DNA from: Anthonomus grandis grandis | Taxonomy: Eukaryota > Arthropoda > Insecta > Coleoptera > Curculionidae | Direction of reading: 5' to 3' | Length of the DNA stretch: 64,000 nt | NCBI RefSeq assembly: GCF_022605725.1 | Contig: NC_065567.1 | Span: forward strand, 37,861,127 to 37,925,126 | Shown here: positions 10,405 through 21,087 of the stretch, one piece after another | Layout: each line of letters opens with the position of its first letter | Position numbering within the stretch: the stretch's first letter is position 1 | Position numbers and translations under genes: made by a program | Notes under the pieces: model-generated | What the model saw: the letters and a program-made list of their open reading frames with translations, nothing else | The model's database searches: none | What the model was told of the DNA's origin: nothing

Positions 10405-10865
10405 TAATAAATAAAAGTGGTTCTATTACAGTGCGTTGGGGTACTCCACATTTGATATCTCTCATTTCACTATAAGTGTTGTTAACTTTTACTACTTGTT
10501 TCCTACTTATCAAATAACTTTGGATAATTTTATTGTGCAGCCCAAATGCCGCAACTTAATTTTTTTTGAAAGTATTGAATGGTTAACCGTGTAAAATGCT
10601 TCTGTTAGGTATACAAATATACCTAGAATTGGTTTATTTGCATCCAATGCGTCATACAGCTGTTCCGTTAATTTAATAATGACATCCTCGGTTGACGTCT
10701 TCTCCCATAACCCACATTGGTTTGGGGATAAGATCTTAGATTTTTTTTAAAAGTTATTTACTCTTTGTTTTAAAATCATTTCAATTATTTCGGATACATT
10801 AGAAATAAGAAAAACTGGTCTTAAATTATTTACATCATCCAAAGACCCCGATTTATGAAGTGGTT
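10405..10865 (-). pseudogene. Jockey/CR1-like LINE reverse transcriptase fragment
   Basis: Minus-strand frames give NLRPVFLISNVSEIIE, NQCGLW, EDVIIKLTEQLYDALDANK, then a palm-like FVYLTEAFYTVNH and GVPQRTVIEPLLFIIY at the low-coordinate end. These are fingers and palm of a Jockey/CR1-type reverse transcriptase. The LLFIIY end abuts the transposon end at 10404, so the DD41D element apparently inserted into this LINE or truncated it. The KAFDTVNH-type Asp position reads TEAFYT, so it is decayed. Confidence 0.75.
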
Positions 10866-10879
10866 ATATAGAAATTAAT

Positions 10880-13115
10880 AGAAATATAATAACAAGGCAC
10901 AAAGCTTGAAATCATTTGAAGACTTTGTTGGCTTGAAGCAATTGAACTGTGTATTGAAGGCTAACAAACGTAGGTTGGATCTTACCTTTTCTAACATATA
11001 TGGACTAGTAACTCATAATAATACACCCTTATCGGTCGAGGATACTCATTATCCTGCACTGGCAGTGATTTTTGATTGGAGCATGGTAGTGGGGCTCAGT
11101 AATTTTGCAAGAAGTAGTTCATGTAAATCCTTCAACTTTGGGAGAACTGATTTTCCCTCTCTTTAAGCATTTTTATGGAGTATGGACTGGACATTCTTGG
11201 ATACTTCGAACATTGTAAATATGGCTTGTGTCATGTTTAATGACAAAATTTATCAAATAGTAGATTTACATGTACCTACGTTTAAGAGTTTCAGGAAGAA
11301 GAAATTTCCACTGTAGTATTCGGAAGGGTGCAGGAAGGTATGAAAGTCCAGAGCAGATAGTTGATGCGTTTGCATCGTATTTCCAAAGTGTGTATGCCAT
11401 CAATGATAATGATGTTCTCTCATTTAATCCGGATATTTACAACAAGAAAATAACTAATTCCACCTTACATATTGCAGAGTTCTCTGAGTTGGAGATTGAG
11501 GATGGTCTTAAAAAAATGAAGAACAAGTGCTGCTCGGGTTATGATCAAATACCCTGCTTCTTGCTGAGGGATTGTAGTGCCATTTTATGTAAACTCCTTA
11601 GATTTCTCTTCAATTTATCCTTGAAGACCTGCACTTTTCCTTCCTGTTGGAACCTAGCTAGGGCGAGCCCAATATTTAAAAAAGAGGAAGATTGCTGACA
11701 TTGCCAACTACAGGTCAATTTTTGTTGTTTGCAGATATGCAAAGGCCTTTGAGAGGGTCCTGTACAACCGCATCTTTCTCGCAGTTTACCGACTTATTGC
11801 CACACAGCAGCATAGCTTTATGCCTCGGCGTTCTTCAATCTGCTTCAACTGACCCATTTCTTGAGTGATACGATTGATGATCCGGACAAATTGATGTAGT
11901 GTATACGGACTTCTCAAATGCTTGTGATCGGATTGATCATTTCGTTGTGCTTCAAAACTTATGCGCTTTTGGTTTTAGTAAATCTCTTATCTTATTTTTT
12001 AAATCGTACCTTTCATCACGGCAACAATTTGTGACATACAATGGTTTTAAATCCAAACTGTATGTGGCGTCGTCTGGCGTACCTCATAGGCCAAAAATAG
12101 GGCCATTGTTGTTCTTGCTTTTCATTAATGACCTTCGCCATGTTTCGGCATGCAATAATTTGCTATTTGCTGATGACCTAAAATTGTACAGAAGAACTGA
12201 CAGTCTTGATGATAATGTTTTTCTCCAAGAACAATTAATTATCCTGCATGAATGATGGATAAAAACTGGAATTAAATATTTCTAATTGTAAAGTGGTGAC
12301 ATTTACTCGAAAGAGTGAACCACTGTTTTAGAATTATAATATTGATCACAAAAATCTGGTGCATTGCAAAAGTATAGGGGACTTAGGTGTCACCTTTGAT
12401 ACTCAATTAATTTTTATTCCACACATTCAATCAATTGTATTATCGGCAAATAAAGTTTTAGGGTTCATAATGAGAAATTGCAGATTATTTACAATTATCA
12501 AAACCCTTAAAACATTGTTTTACTCATTGGGGCTGTCAAAACTTGAGTATTGCTACCTGGTATGGTATCCTATTTACCAGGTCCATATTGATGCCCTGGA
12601 GTGTGTCCAAAGAGGATTCCTCAAGTTTTTGCGTTTTAGAAAGAGTGGTATTTATCCGCAAAGGGGAATTGATAATACCATTTTGCTACGACAGTGTAAC
12701 ATTGATTCACTAGACTTCAGAAGATCGCTTATATCTCTTAATTTTCTTTACAAACTCCTTCATAACGAAGTTGATTCTTCTTATTTATTATCGATGTTAA
12801 GCTTTCGGATACCACGCATGAATTTGCGACTTTCCACAACTGTCTATAATAGGGCTTCTAGAAACGCTTATGTCGCTAGAAAATCACCTCAATTTTTAAT
12901 AATATTTCTCATTTGTGTGATGTGCTTTTCTCTTTACTCTTAAGTAACTGGGTATTACTGTTAGGCAATAATAAATTTAGCTTAGGCATAATTTTGATTT
13001 TCCATTGTATTTTTTTCTTTCTTGTAATTGTAGTTTTTATTAGTTTTAGTCTCGTAGATTAAATATTGTTCTGTAATAAGTTTTTACTATTGAAGAAAAA
13101 ACAATAAATATTTTT
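10880..13115 (+). pseudogene. Jockey/CR1-like LINE, 5'-truncated
   Basis: Order on the plus strand: end of the APE endonuclease (LKQLNCVLKANKRRLDLTF, 10924-10990), a spacer with AFASYFQSVY (11365-11400), RT motifs VYTDFSNACDRIDH (11897-11940), SSGVPHRPKIGPLLFLLFINDL (12070-12135), catalytic FADDLKLY at 12166-12189, then the thumb (LGVTFD, 12382) and C-terminal domain to 12943. AATAAA lies at about 13103. The catalytic YADD-like box is intact but stops near 11696, 11880 and 12255 split the frame. RT makes cDNA at the nicked target. Confidence 0.85.
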
Positions 13116-13124
13116 TTAAATTCT

Positions 13125-13245
13125 ATGATCTGGTATTTCAATTTTTACTGATTTATTGTACTCCAATATCAATACTATTGAGTAGTGATCAGTTAAATCA
13201 TAATTAAGTATATAAGATTTGGTTGATTAATAACATCATAACTCA
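13125..13245 (-). pseudogene. LINE endonuclease scrap (SDH-type motif)
   Basis: The minus strand reads KSYILNYDLTDHYSIVL, resembling the C-terminal catalytic His box (SDHxxI) of APE endonucleases in Jockey-type LINEs, preceded in another frame by VINQP. The fragment is short, and is opposite in orientation to the LINE ending at 13115. Confidence 0.5.
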
Positions 13246-13789
13246 TTATCCTTAAAATAAACTTTGAGCCTATTAAATTTTGGAGTTACAAGATATCAAA
13301 TTTAAATAAACTAAACATGAGTTGACTCAAATTCATAAAAAGGACACCAACAATTTCAAAAATATACCTTAAGTAATTACTTAATAGAACCTATACATTA
13401 TGATTTAAAATAATTTTTATTTATACCCACTTAAGTGTTCACTTAGAATTTCTTCATTTTTATTAATATGTATGATCACCATCTTTTTTCTCATTGTTTG
13501 ACAAACATACTTACAACCAACATTCTTAAGATTTTTTCTAATTTTTACTTAAGTTTTTTGGTTTAGATCTTAAATCGTCGAATTATGAAAATTGGTCCAT
13601 TTCAATCCGCTAGGCAAATATCCTTCTTGGTAACTTTTCGTGCTGGATACGACCTACCTACCTGATACCGCGAAAAACAACACCCTTTGTGCTATAGATG
13701 TTGGAATGCTAGTTTTTAAATCCAACTTTAAAACCTTAATCAAAGACTTTTTATGGAGACACTTTTTATTTCGAAGTGCCTCACAACGC

Positions 13790-14020
13790 AAAGAGAACAG
13801 GACTTGACAGAACAACTGGACATCTTCGGCATGGATATCATAGCCGTTCAGAAAATAAGACAGGAAACTAAAAAATCAGCAAATCAATAGTATTTTACAG
13901 TGGGAGTCCTAATAGTCAACCTGAATTTGGAATACATTTTAGTATAACAAAAAGCTTGCTAGATTCTGTTATAGAGTTTAAACCAACAAATGAAAGAATT
14001 TGCTACATGAACAATGGGAT
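13790..14020 (+). pseudogene. RTE-like LINE endonuclease N-terminal fragment
   Basis: Frames read LTEQLDIFGMDIIAVQ then IR at 13806-13860 (the first APE active-site segment, with Gln-Glu expected; the Glu position is Lys here), a YFTVG-type piece, and SLLDSVIEFKPTNERICYM-like residues near 13950-14010. This matches the first third of an RTE/BovB-type APE endonuclease. Frameshifted and truncated. Confidence 0.55.
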
Positions 14021-14199
14021 AAGAATGGTGTCGACAATCGCGAGGCATTCGGAGACGCGTTATGGCCACTCACACTTACAACATGTCTACCACACGAGGT
14101 TGAAAAGTCGGTGTTCAGGATATCGGAGTCGGTGCTAAAAGTCAGTCATATTGCACGTTGGGTGAGCCTGGTATATTATATATATTACTATTAGCACAT

Positions 14200-15195
14200 C
14201 AACCTAACCTAGTAGATGCACTAAGCGGACTCTTGAATTCAAAGCTGCCAAGAACACGAACAAGTGCCAGGTTCGTGTCCGGCAAAAGGACGACTTTGAG
14301 AAATCGGTCAAACAGATAGGGAAGCGATTGGAGGACTTAGTCACCAGGCTGGATTGTTGGAAATATGACAAAGCAGGTCATATCAAAAGACATTCTCCAG
14401 AAGGCGCTAGTTCCACTCCAGCCAAACCAAGGAAGGTCGATCAGAAGGCCGGTTTTCTTGCTGTATTCAGCAAGCCGTAGCAAGAAAACCCTATCTGGAG
14501 AATTCCAAGCGGCCAGAGGAAAAAGATGCTGAGTTGTTGAGAATCATTCTCGTCGGTGATTCTTGGAAAACTGATGTTCTTATAAGAGCCCAAGAGGAAG
14601 ATCATGATATCCAGATAGTCTTAACCTGGATAAAGGAAGGAGCCAACTTGGAAATAAGTTCCCAAACATTTTTCCAATATCAAGTCATATTGGGCATAAT
14701 GGAACTCCCTAATTTTTCAAGATGGACTTTTGCAGCGGAAAATGGTTGACCACGATGGCAAAGAGGAAAGAAGGCAAATCGTTGTGCCTAAATGTAGGAT
14801 TTCGGAGTTGCTAGAGGAAATCCATGACGGTGTGTTAAGAGGATTTCTTACAAATCTCGGAGTAACAAAGACCCTGAGAAAAAAGAGGGAAAGATTTTAC
14901 TGGATCAATAGCAAGCCTGAAGAGATTGATTTTCGACCTGATTACCATAGAGGGGTCACATCAGAAGCCAATCTATAAAGATATGTTCGGGACGCTTTGT
15001 GTTCTATAAATGAGGAGTTGCTTGCTGAGGATCTGAGGAGCCTAGCAATTCCCAAACTGGCATGCAGACTCGATAACTTGAACTCGAGGATGATTCGCGG
15101 TATCTTAGAAGTGATCTTCAGGTTTAAAGACACCCAAATTTTGGTATGCTGTTATACACTTCAACGTCGTTTTCTGGAGAAAAGCGTAAAGTCAG
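14200..15195 (+). pseudogene. Ty3/gypsy-like internal region: gag zinc knuckle and integrase remnants
   Basis: A gag-like tail with a degraded CCHC knuckle (CWKYDKAGHIKRH, 14352-14390, two Cys replaced) is followed by pol: RAQEEDHDIQIVLTWI (14587-14635), then KMVDHDGKEERRQIVVPKCR, ISELLEEIHDG and VTKTLRKKRERFYW (14735-14900), the HHCC region of a gypsy integrase. The second His and both Cys of HHCC are missing. Protease, RT and RNase H are absent. The LTR at 15196 follows directly, so this is a deleted element keeping its 3' LTR. Confidence 0.7.
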
Positions 15196-15578
15196 TGTAA
15201 CGATATTGGCAACGCCGCGAATATCAGCTGTTCTTCGCCATTCCAGAATCATCTCGATGACGCAAGCAGGCACACCGCACGACATCTCTGGAGACGCGTG
15301 AAAGGTTAGGAATTCTTCTGCAATAGTCAAATTCTTCTGCAACTGTCTATAGTGAGTATATAAGAATCCTCCGCCGCCAGGAGTTAAGTTTAAGGTGGAA
15401 TATTATCGCGATTTTTATATCGACATAAATTGTAGTAAATAAATACAGTGTAAATAAATATTTCTACTAGTCTTAAGTAATCGTGTTTAGTGTGTATGTG
15501 TAAAATAAATCAGTTGACTATTATTTTTGTACATCGTGTGTTTTAATTCACACCTTAACGAACAGTAAACACGCTACA
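15196..15578 (+). repeat. LTR (383 bp) of a Ty3/gypsy-like element
   Basis: Begins TGTAACGATATTG and ends ACACGCTACA (TG...CA). It carries a TATA-like AGTATATAAG near 15353 and AATAAA signals downstream. It is clearly related to 18407-18744 over most of its length, which defines both ends. Confidence 0.85.
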
Positions 15579-16239
15579 ATACATTTAATATCTACCTATT
15601 TTAAGACATTAATTATGTTAAATATCCAGTTTCATACCTGTTTATGGCAGCTTTTAAGATATTTCTAGTTTCATGGTAAAAATTTTTTCATGAGCCGCCT
15701 CGTAACCGTCAAATTAATAAAAAATTTATATAATAAATATTAATTGCTTTAATATTTTGTAATTCTCAGATAATGGAGATTAAAAAATAAGGAAAATCAC
15801 TTACTTTGTATAATTAAAGAAAAAGAAAGAATACTTTTGGCATATGTTATTATAGTAAATTGTTTCCAACAAGACAAGGCCTATTTATAGAAAAACATAT
15901 AACGTGTACAAAAATTCAAACATGAAACAAACGACAGAACAAAGAAATAGTAAAATAATTATTATAACAAGAGACAATACAAAAATTAATAAAAAAGTAA
16001 TTCAAAGTTGAAAAGTTTATATTATATTATAATATTTCCAAAGTTTATTCAAAGAAAAGTTTAAATAAACCGTTTTGATAATTTTTTTTTTACTTTACAT
16101 CACTCTGACCTGGTTGAACCCTTTGTTAACTTGGAACTACCATATACAATCTTTACACAGGAAAGTTAATAGCTCTTGCGCATTAAAAAATAGATTACGG
16201 CACATATCAACACTGAATAGCATTTAAATGTTCTTCTTT
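15579..16239. other. AT-rich spacer
   Basis: No frame, splice signal or repeat that I can support. Confidence 0.5.
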
Positions 16240-16625
16240 GCCCACATTAGGGCTCATCTGTGGAAGCTACTAATACTTTTAAATACCAAAAAAGAATCAT
16301 AAGATATAACACTGCGTTTGGAAACTAGGGTTTCTTGTAGGAGTCGTTTTAAGTCAATTTTTATAGCTGCTTCACTTTACTATTTTTTCGTGGTCTGTTT
16401 TGTAAAAAAGCACAGTCTCTTATTCTCAACAAATTCTGAGCATTATTCTGATGGTATGGCCATAGTAAGCAGAAACAGAGACCAACTCGAAATCCACTAC
16501 ATCATTCTGCCTTCTATAAAGGAGGAGCACATTTCAGAGCGGTGAGGGCTTATCAAATGCTAGCACAAAATATACAATGTATTCAAAATTTCAATCCTTA
16601 AGTACTACTCCTTTACTTTTACTTA
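16240..16625 (+). pseudogene. Jockey/CR1-like LINE C-terminal fragment
   Basis: Frames give FKYQKRIIRYN (16283-16315), then SCRSRFKS, a Leu-rich helix, VCFVKKHSLLFSTNSEHY (16397-16455) and RNRDQLEI near 16470-16500. This is the C-terminal domain that follows the thumb in Jockey-type LINE proteins (QKRAIRII ... FVKKN ... TRN). It stops just before the DD41D element at 16635. Confidence 0.7.
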
Positions 16626-16634
16626 ATTATTATA

Positions 16635-18312
16635 CAGATCGTGTTTTCGTTCGTTACTTATAGGAAACCGCATAGAGGCGAAATTTTGCAACTTCGCGCG
16701 TGTACGAGTGCCTGCGACAGAGCACCGCCTCGGCCGGCCCGAGGACGGGATTAGTAAACATCTGACTTTCGTGGGAGCTGCGTCGTTTGGCGACAAAATG
16801 TCCCAAAATATTACGCGAAAATCCAGGCATTTTTAAAATATTTATTCTAAATAACACATCGTCATGTCTGTAAAACCCGCATAGAATTGTAAACTTAAAA
16901 TGTTTAATATGCTGTGTTTAGCATAATGAAAATTAAAGCGTTATTCTAATAAAAAATAAAATATCAACTCTCATAAAAATATAATAAAAAATCAGAAATA
17001 AAACTCTAATAAAAAAACTTAACAACATATCATTTTTTAAATAAAAGGCTCAAATAAACCGCTTTCATTCGCTAAACAAAAACTTAACCTATCGTAAAAG
17101 CTATTTCGCACCTCCAAAAGAGTTTCAGGTAAAATGGAATTGGCACCTTCGACAATTTTATTTTGCAACTCTTCTAAATTTGTTGGCCTACTAAATTCAT
17201 GCTTGTAAATTTGGTCTGCTTAAGGTAACCCCACAGATAAAAGTCATTTGGAAACAAATCTGGAGATCTAGGAGGCCATTTAATATCGCCAGTCCCACTA
17301 ATAAAGCGGTTAGGAAAAGTATTTGTTAAAAATTCTTTTACCCTAGCCGCGTTATGAGCAGGACAGCCATCTTGCTGAAAATAAACAGATGCCAGGTCTA
17401 CATCAGGTAGTATTTGAATGGCAGGAAGAACTTGGTTTTGCAGCAACTCAAGGTACTTTTGGGCGTTTAAAGTGCCATCAATAAAAAATGGCCCTATAAC
17501 ATTGTCGCCCAACATACCTGCCCAAACATTCAATTTCTGAGGATACTGGGTACGAAACTAAAAACTTCTGTGCTCGTTTTCCTGAGACCAATAACGAACA
17601 ATGGAAGGATTGTGTTTGCCATGTAATGGAAAAGAAGATTCATCAGAAAACAAAATATTTTTAAAAAAATATTCGTTTTCATTTGCCTTTTCCATTATGG
17701 TTTCACAAAATTCCATTCTTCGCTACTGGTCTTCAGGAAATATTTCCTGAGTTTCTGAATACTTGAAACATTTGTACCCTTTTTTTTCCAGATACGAGCA
17801 ACAGTTTTATTCATTCCCAGTTCCTCTCCAACACTTCTAGTGGACCGTGTCGAATCAAGTTCTAGGGTACTGCAAACCATTTCTTCCCGCCGTTCTATAT
17901 CCTGGACCACTTCAACAGGTGGTTCTTGACGTTTTGTGTGGCATTTTTTACAATCTTGACGACAAAAAGATGTCTCAAAATTTGTAACCACATTTAAAAC
18001 CGTTTTTGCACAAGGAATCAGTCTATTCTCAAATGTCACTGAAAACAAATCTCTACATTGTACTGCCGAATTGCCTCCATAAAACCATTTAATTAGTTGA
18101 ACTCTTTCGGAAGGGGTATAAACAGCCATAGTGAAAAAAACACGAAAATAACGCTCAAAAATTATTAATGCAACGTGCAGTAACACAGCAAAGTGAGGTC
18201 TGCTGACTCCCGGTTCAAAAAATAAAAACGAAAAATTCCGCCGCCTGCAAGCCGCACCCAAGCGGTGTTGCCATTATTTTGGGTAATACGTAGCTCACGA
18301 TAACACGATCTG
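16635..18312. mobile_element. DD41D mariner-like element (copy 1 of the CAGATCGTGTT family)
   Basis: Short terminal inverted repeats: CAGATCGTGTTTTCG (16635) and, inverted, CAGATCGTGTTATCG (ending 18312), flanked by TA on both sides. About 1.68 kb with one transposase on the minus strand. Copy 2 is at 21088-22587. Confidence 0.9.
17037..18129 (-). pseudogene. DD41D transposase, nearly full length
   Basis: Start at the ATG complementary to 18127-18129 (MAVYTPSERVQLIKWFYGG), chosen over an upstream in-frame ATG at 18261 because the family begins this way and the extra 44 residues are noncoding-like. N-terminal HTH, a Cys-rich CRQDCKKCH stretch near 17955, linker, then the catalytic domain with NVWAGMLGDNVIGPFF (17530-17480), FQQDGCPAHN (about 17355) and SPDLFPNDFYLWG (about 17265-17225); 41 residues separate the last two Asp. 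Frameshifts near 17790-17700 (WKKK region), at 17540 and near 17215 (2-nt change). Stop at 17037-17039. Confidence 0.85.
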
Positions 18313-18406
18313 TATGTGTAATAACTAGGTAAAAGTACTACTTTATTATCACAATGTGTTCTTTTTAATTGTTCGTTTGTTTTTCGTCACATTTTTAAAT
18401 TGGTAG

Positions 18407-18744
18407 TGTAACGATATTGTAAACACCGAAGGACCATTGCTGATTCTCCGTCATTCCGGAATGACACAAGTAGCACACCGCACGACATCTCGAAGGTTAG
18501 CGAGTCTTCTGTAACAGCGTTCTGCCGAGTATATAAGGAACCGAATTGCCGATAGTTATCAGTTCAGTGAAGTAAACTTCAAAATATTGGCGCGAGATTT
18601 AAATAGTTGTAAATAAATACAGTTAAAATAAATATCTCTATTAGTTATGAGTGATCGTGTTTTTGTAGTGTAAGTGTGTAAATAAATCAGTTGACTATTT
18701 TCGACTGTTTTAATTCACACCTAACGAACGAGAAAAACGCTACA
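18407..18744 (+). repeat. Solo LTR (338 bp), Ty3/gypsy-like
   Basis: Begins TGTAACGATATTG and ends AACGCTACA with the same internal order as the LTR at 15196 (TATA-like AGTATATAAGG near 18528, AATAAA near 18610, CAGTTGACTATT near 18690). No internal region adjoins it. Flanks GTAG and GTAT are close to a 4-bp target duplication with one change. Confidence 0.85.
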
Positions 18745-20290
18745 GTATTTTGTAGTTTGAATGTTTATATGTTTTATATAGGAATACTTGTTACTATAAG
18801 ATTTGGCTAACAATAAAAACATATTATTATTCATTTTATAATGTTGCTGAACTGTTGCGCTTTCGATGTTGTTTTTTTAATGTACCCCAAACTAATTAAA
18901 TGTTCTTTATTTTTAACAATGTTGTCAATAATATTCTCGTTTTTCAACTTATCGCCTATAATTATATCAGAGTTTTAATGAGACATCGGATGCGTAATCT
19001 TACAGCGGAATATAGAGCACGCCTTCTGGTGACACATAGCTCTGCCTCCCAGTTAAATTCCATATATTTTTAATTTCGCTCTCTGGCGACGCGACGATCG
19101 AATAACTGTGCAGCGTTGTCAGATTGATCTATATCATATATCAATTTTTCATTAATTTAAAATTATTAAAGGCATTTTAGAAAGAGTTATAAAAAATGAA
19201 ATGACCCTGTATTTCATATTTTATAACTTTCCAGTAAATATTTTAAGAGTTTCGAATTATTCTTTATAGTCCTCCTTGATGCCCAGTCTCGTCGCAATTT
19301 CTTTCCATTTGAGGGTGGAGGATATAGATTACAAGAAACTTAACTTCTTATTCTCCTTTATTATATTTTTTAGATTATATCATTATATAATCTAAAAAAA
19401 CTATATTTTTTAGTTAAGCAGTAATCATGAATGTAGATATAGATTTTCTAAGGTTTGTGTTTTTTTTTTTATATTTTACTAGAAAAATTAAGATTGAAAG
19501 ACTGATATTCATATATTTATATCTATACCTATATCTATATAAATGAAACACCGAACATACATAAAATAGTTTCCCTAAGAACAGTAACCAACAATTCCCA
19601 ATTATTTTAAGCAGACGCTACTATAGAATAACATTCAAACTTCGCGCCTTCTGAAACCGCTTCCATTTAGTTCTACTCCATGACATGGAGAGGTCGCTGT
19701 TGTCATCGATTTTCTCTGTTATTCCAATGCGTATTGGGTATGGGACATTCAGTTCATGGTGCTGTTAAGACTTATATGTTTTGCATCGTTCATTTTTAGA
19801 TTTGAAAAGTTTGATCCCTATCGGCAACTAATTTTTTGTAATAAATAACTGACTTTTGTTTTGCGAGTTTTGATTTCGTCGCTATATCGGTGTTTTGTGA
19901 TTTCGACGGTAGGCAAAAGTGATTTTAAATTGTAGGCTTTGTACTGGACTACCTCAACTTCAGCTTCATTTTAAGGTGCCCAATGTAGTGCTGCAAGAAG
20001 GAGGTACCTGGATTATATTTTTTAAATGCCTAAAGATGCTTCCGTCAAAGAACTTCATTCAAAAATAAAAACTGATGCCCATGCAAGTAATAATTTATTG
20101 TTTTAGAAGGAGTTACACAAAAAGATATTGAGATTAATTATGTCGTAGTTACGTCACGCCCCTGAAAGGCTACAACGTGAAAAATAAAAATCGTGACTGT
20201 ATAATATTAAAATTAAAGTGATTTTTTCTAATATATACCCCTTTGTAGTGTTTTTCTACCATACCTTTTATATCCTATAAATATCCGAAA
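18745..20290. other. AT-rich DNA without a recognisable gene
   Basis: No convincing frame. The only structure noted is a hairpin at 19366-19398 (TTTTTAGATTATA facing its inverse across a few bases). Confidence 0.5.
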
Positions 20291-20299
20291 AACGTAAAT

Positions 20300-20500
20300 A
20301 TTGTTGTCCCATATACGTCCACTGGAGGTCTCCAGATCAACTTGGGATGATCCCGTATGTGGCCTGTACTGTTCCAAAAGCACGTCCCTGGGACGTCCAA
20401 AAGGTTTCATGAGATGTAACAGGATGTCCCTGGGATTTTATCTATGTCCCATTTTGCGTCACTTTTTTACACCCCGTCCAAGGGACCAACTTATGCTGAC
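20300..20500. repeat. Degenerate repeats around ggacgtccctggga-type units
   Basis: The segment repeats variants of TGGGACGTCC / TGTCCCTGGGA several times on both strands (about 20322, 20385, 20428, 20447, 20475). It also gives overlapping open frames on both strands, which is expected for such repeats and is not evidence of a gene. Confidence 0.4.
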
Positions 20501-20566
20501 TGGGTGCTTTTTAGCGACAGCTTATATAGATAGACAGTTGTGTCATCCGCATAAAGGGTGTATTTA

Positions 20567-21044
20567 CAGTGGCGGATTTAAACTTTTGCGCCTTATAGGC
20601 AATTTGGAGCTCGTCGCCCTTATTTTAACAAAAAATGCAATTTTGATAATTTTGTTTGTGAGTGCTTAATCAATAATATTGTTGATTATTTTAAGAGGAT
20701 TACAAACATTAATAAAAATCAACAATGAGAATTATCAATTATTTTATTCAAATTATTACAGCCAAGTCAAGAACCTATTTTTCCAACACTCGCACATTCA
20801 CCGCTGTCAACAACGCAAGAGCATTTAACTTGTCTTTCCCTAAGGATCGATTATAGTTTTAAACATGTTTCAACGCAGAACATGATTTTTCGGTTTAAAG
20901 TTTGTTTGAAAGAAAAAGCTCGAAGTTGAAACAAACATTGTTAAAGTAATGCAAAGAATGTATACTTTTTCCAAGCTTAAATTGCCCCGAATTTTGCTGC
21001 CTCAGGCCATGGCATATCTTGCCTTCACGGTAAATCCGCCACTG
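20567..21044. mobile_element. Short hAT element with perfect 8-bp target duplication
   Basis: Terminal inverted repeats CAGTGGCGGATTTA (20567-20580) and TAAATCCGCCACTG (21031-21044) are exact inverses. The 8-bp target duplication TGTATTTA is intact at 20559-20566 and 21045-21052. CAGNG-type ends plus an 8-bp duplication are diagnostic of hAT transposons. At 478 bp it is non-autonomous but keeps a piece of transposase. Confidence 0.95.
20760..20925 (-). pseudogene. hAT transposase C-terminal (dimerisation) remnant
   Basis: The minus strand reads NYNRSLGKDKLNALALLTAV then NVRVLEK, matching the RLxxLALLSI-type hATC segment near the end of hAT transposases. Upstream TEKSCSALKHV fits the preceding helix. 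No DDE core is present. Confidence 0.65.
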
Positions 21045-21087
21045 TGTATTTAAGTTGAGTGGAAGATCATTATAAAGAATATACATA

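Noticed and set aside
18130..18261. 44-residue N-terminal extension of the DD41D transposase from an upstream ATG
   Set aside because: Related transposases begin at the internal MxVYxPxER; the extension differs in nature and lies in the noncoding flank.
20228..20669. Overlapping open frames on both strands
   Set aside because: Explained by the degenerate TGGGACGTCC-type repeats; no protein family fits.
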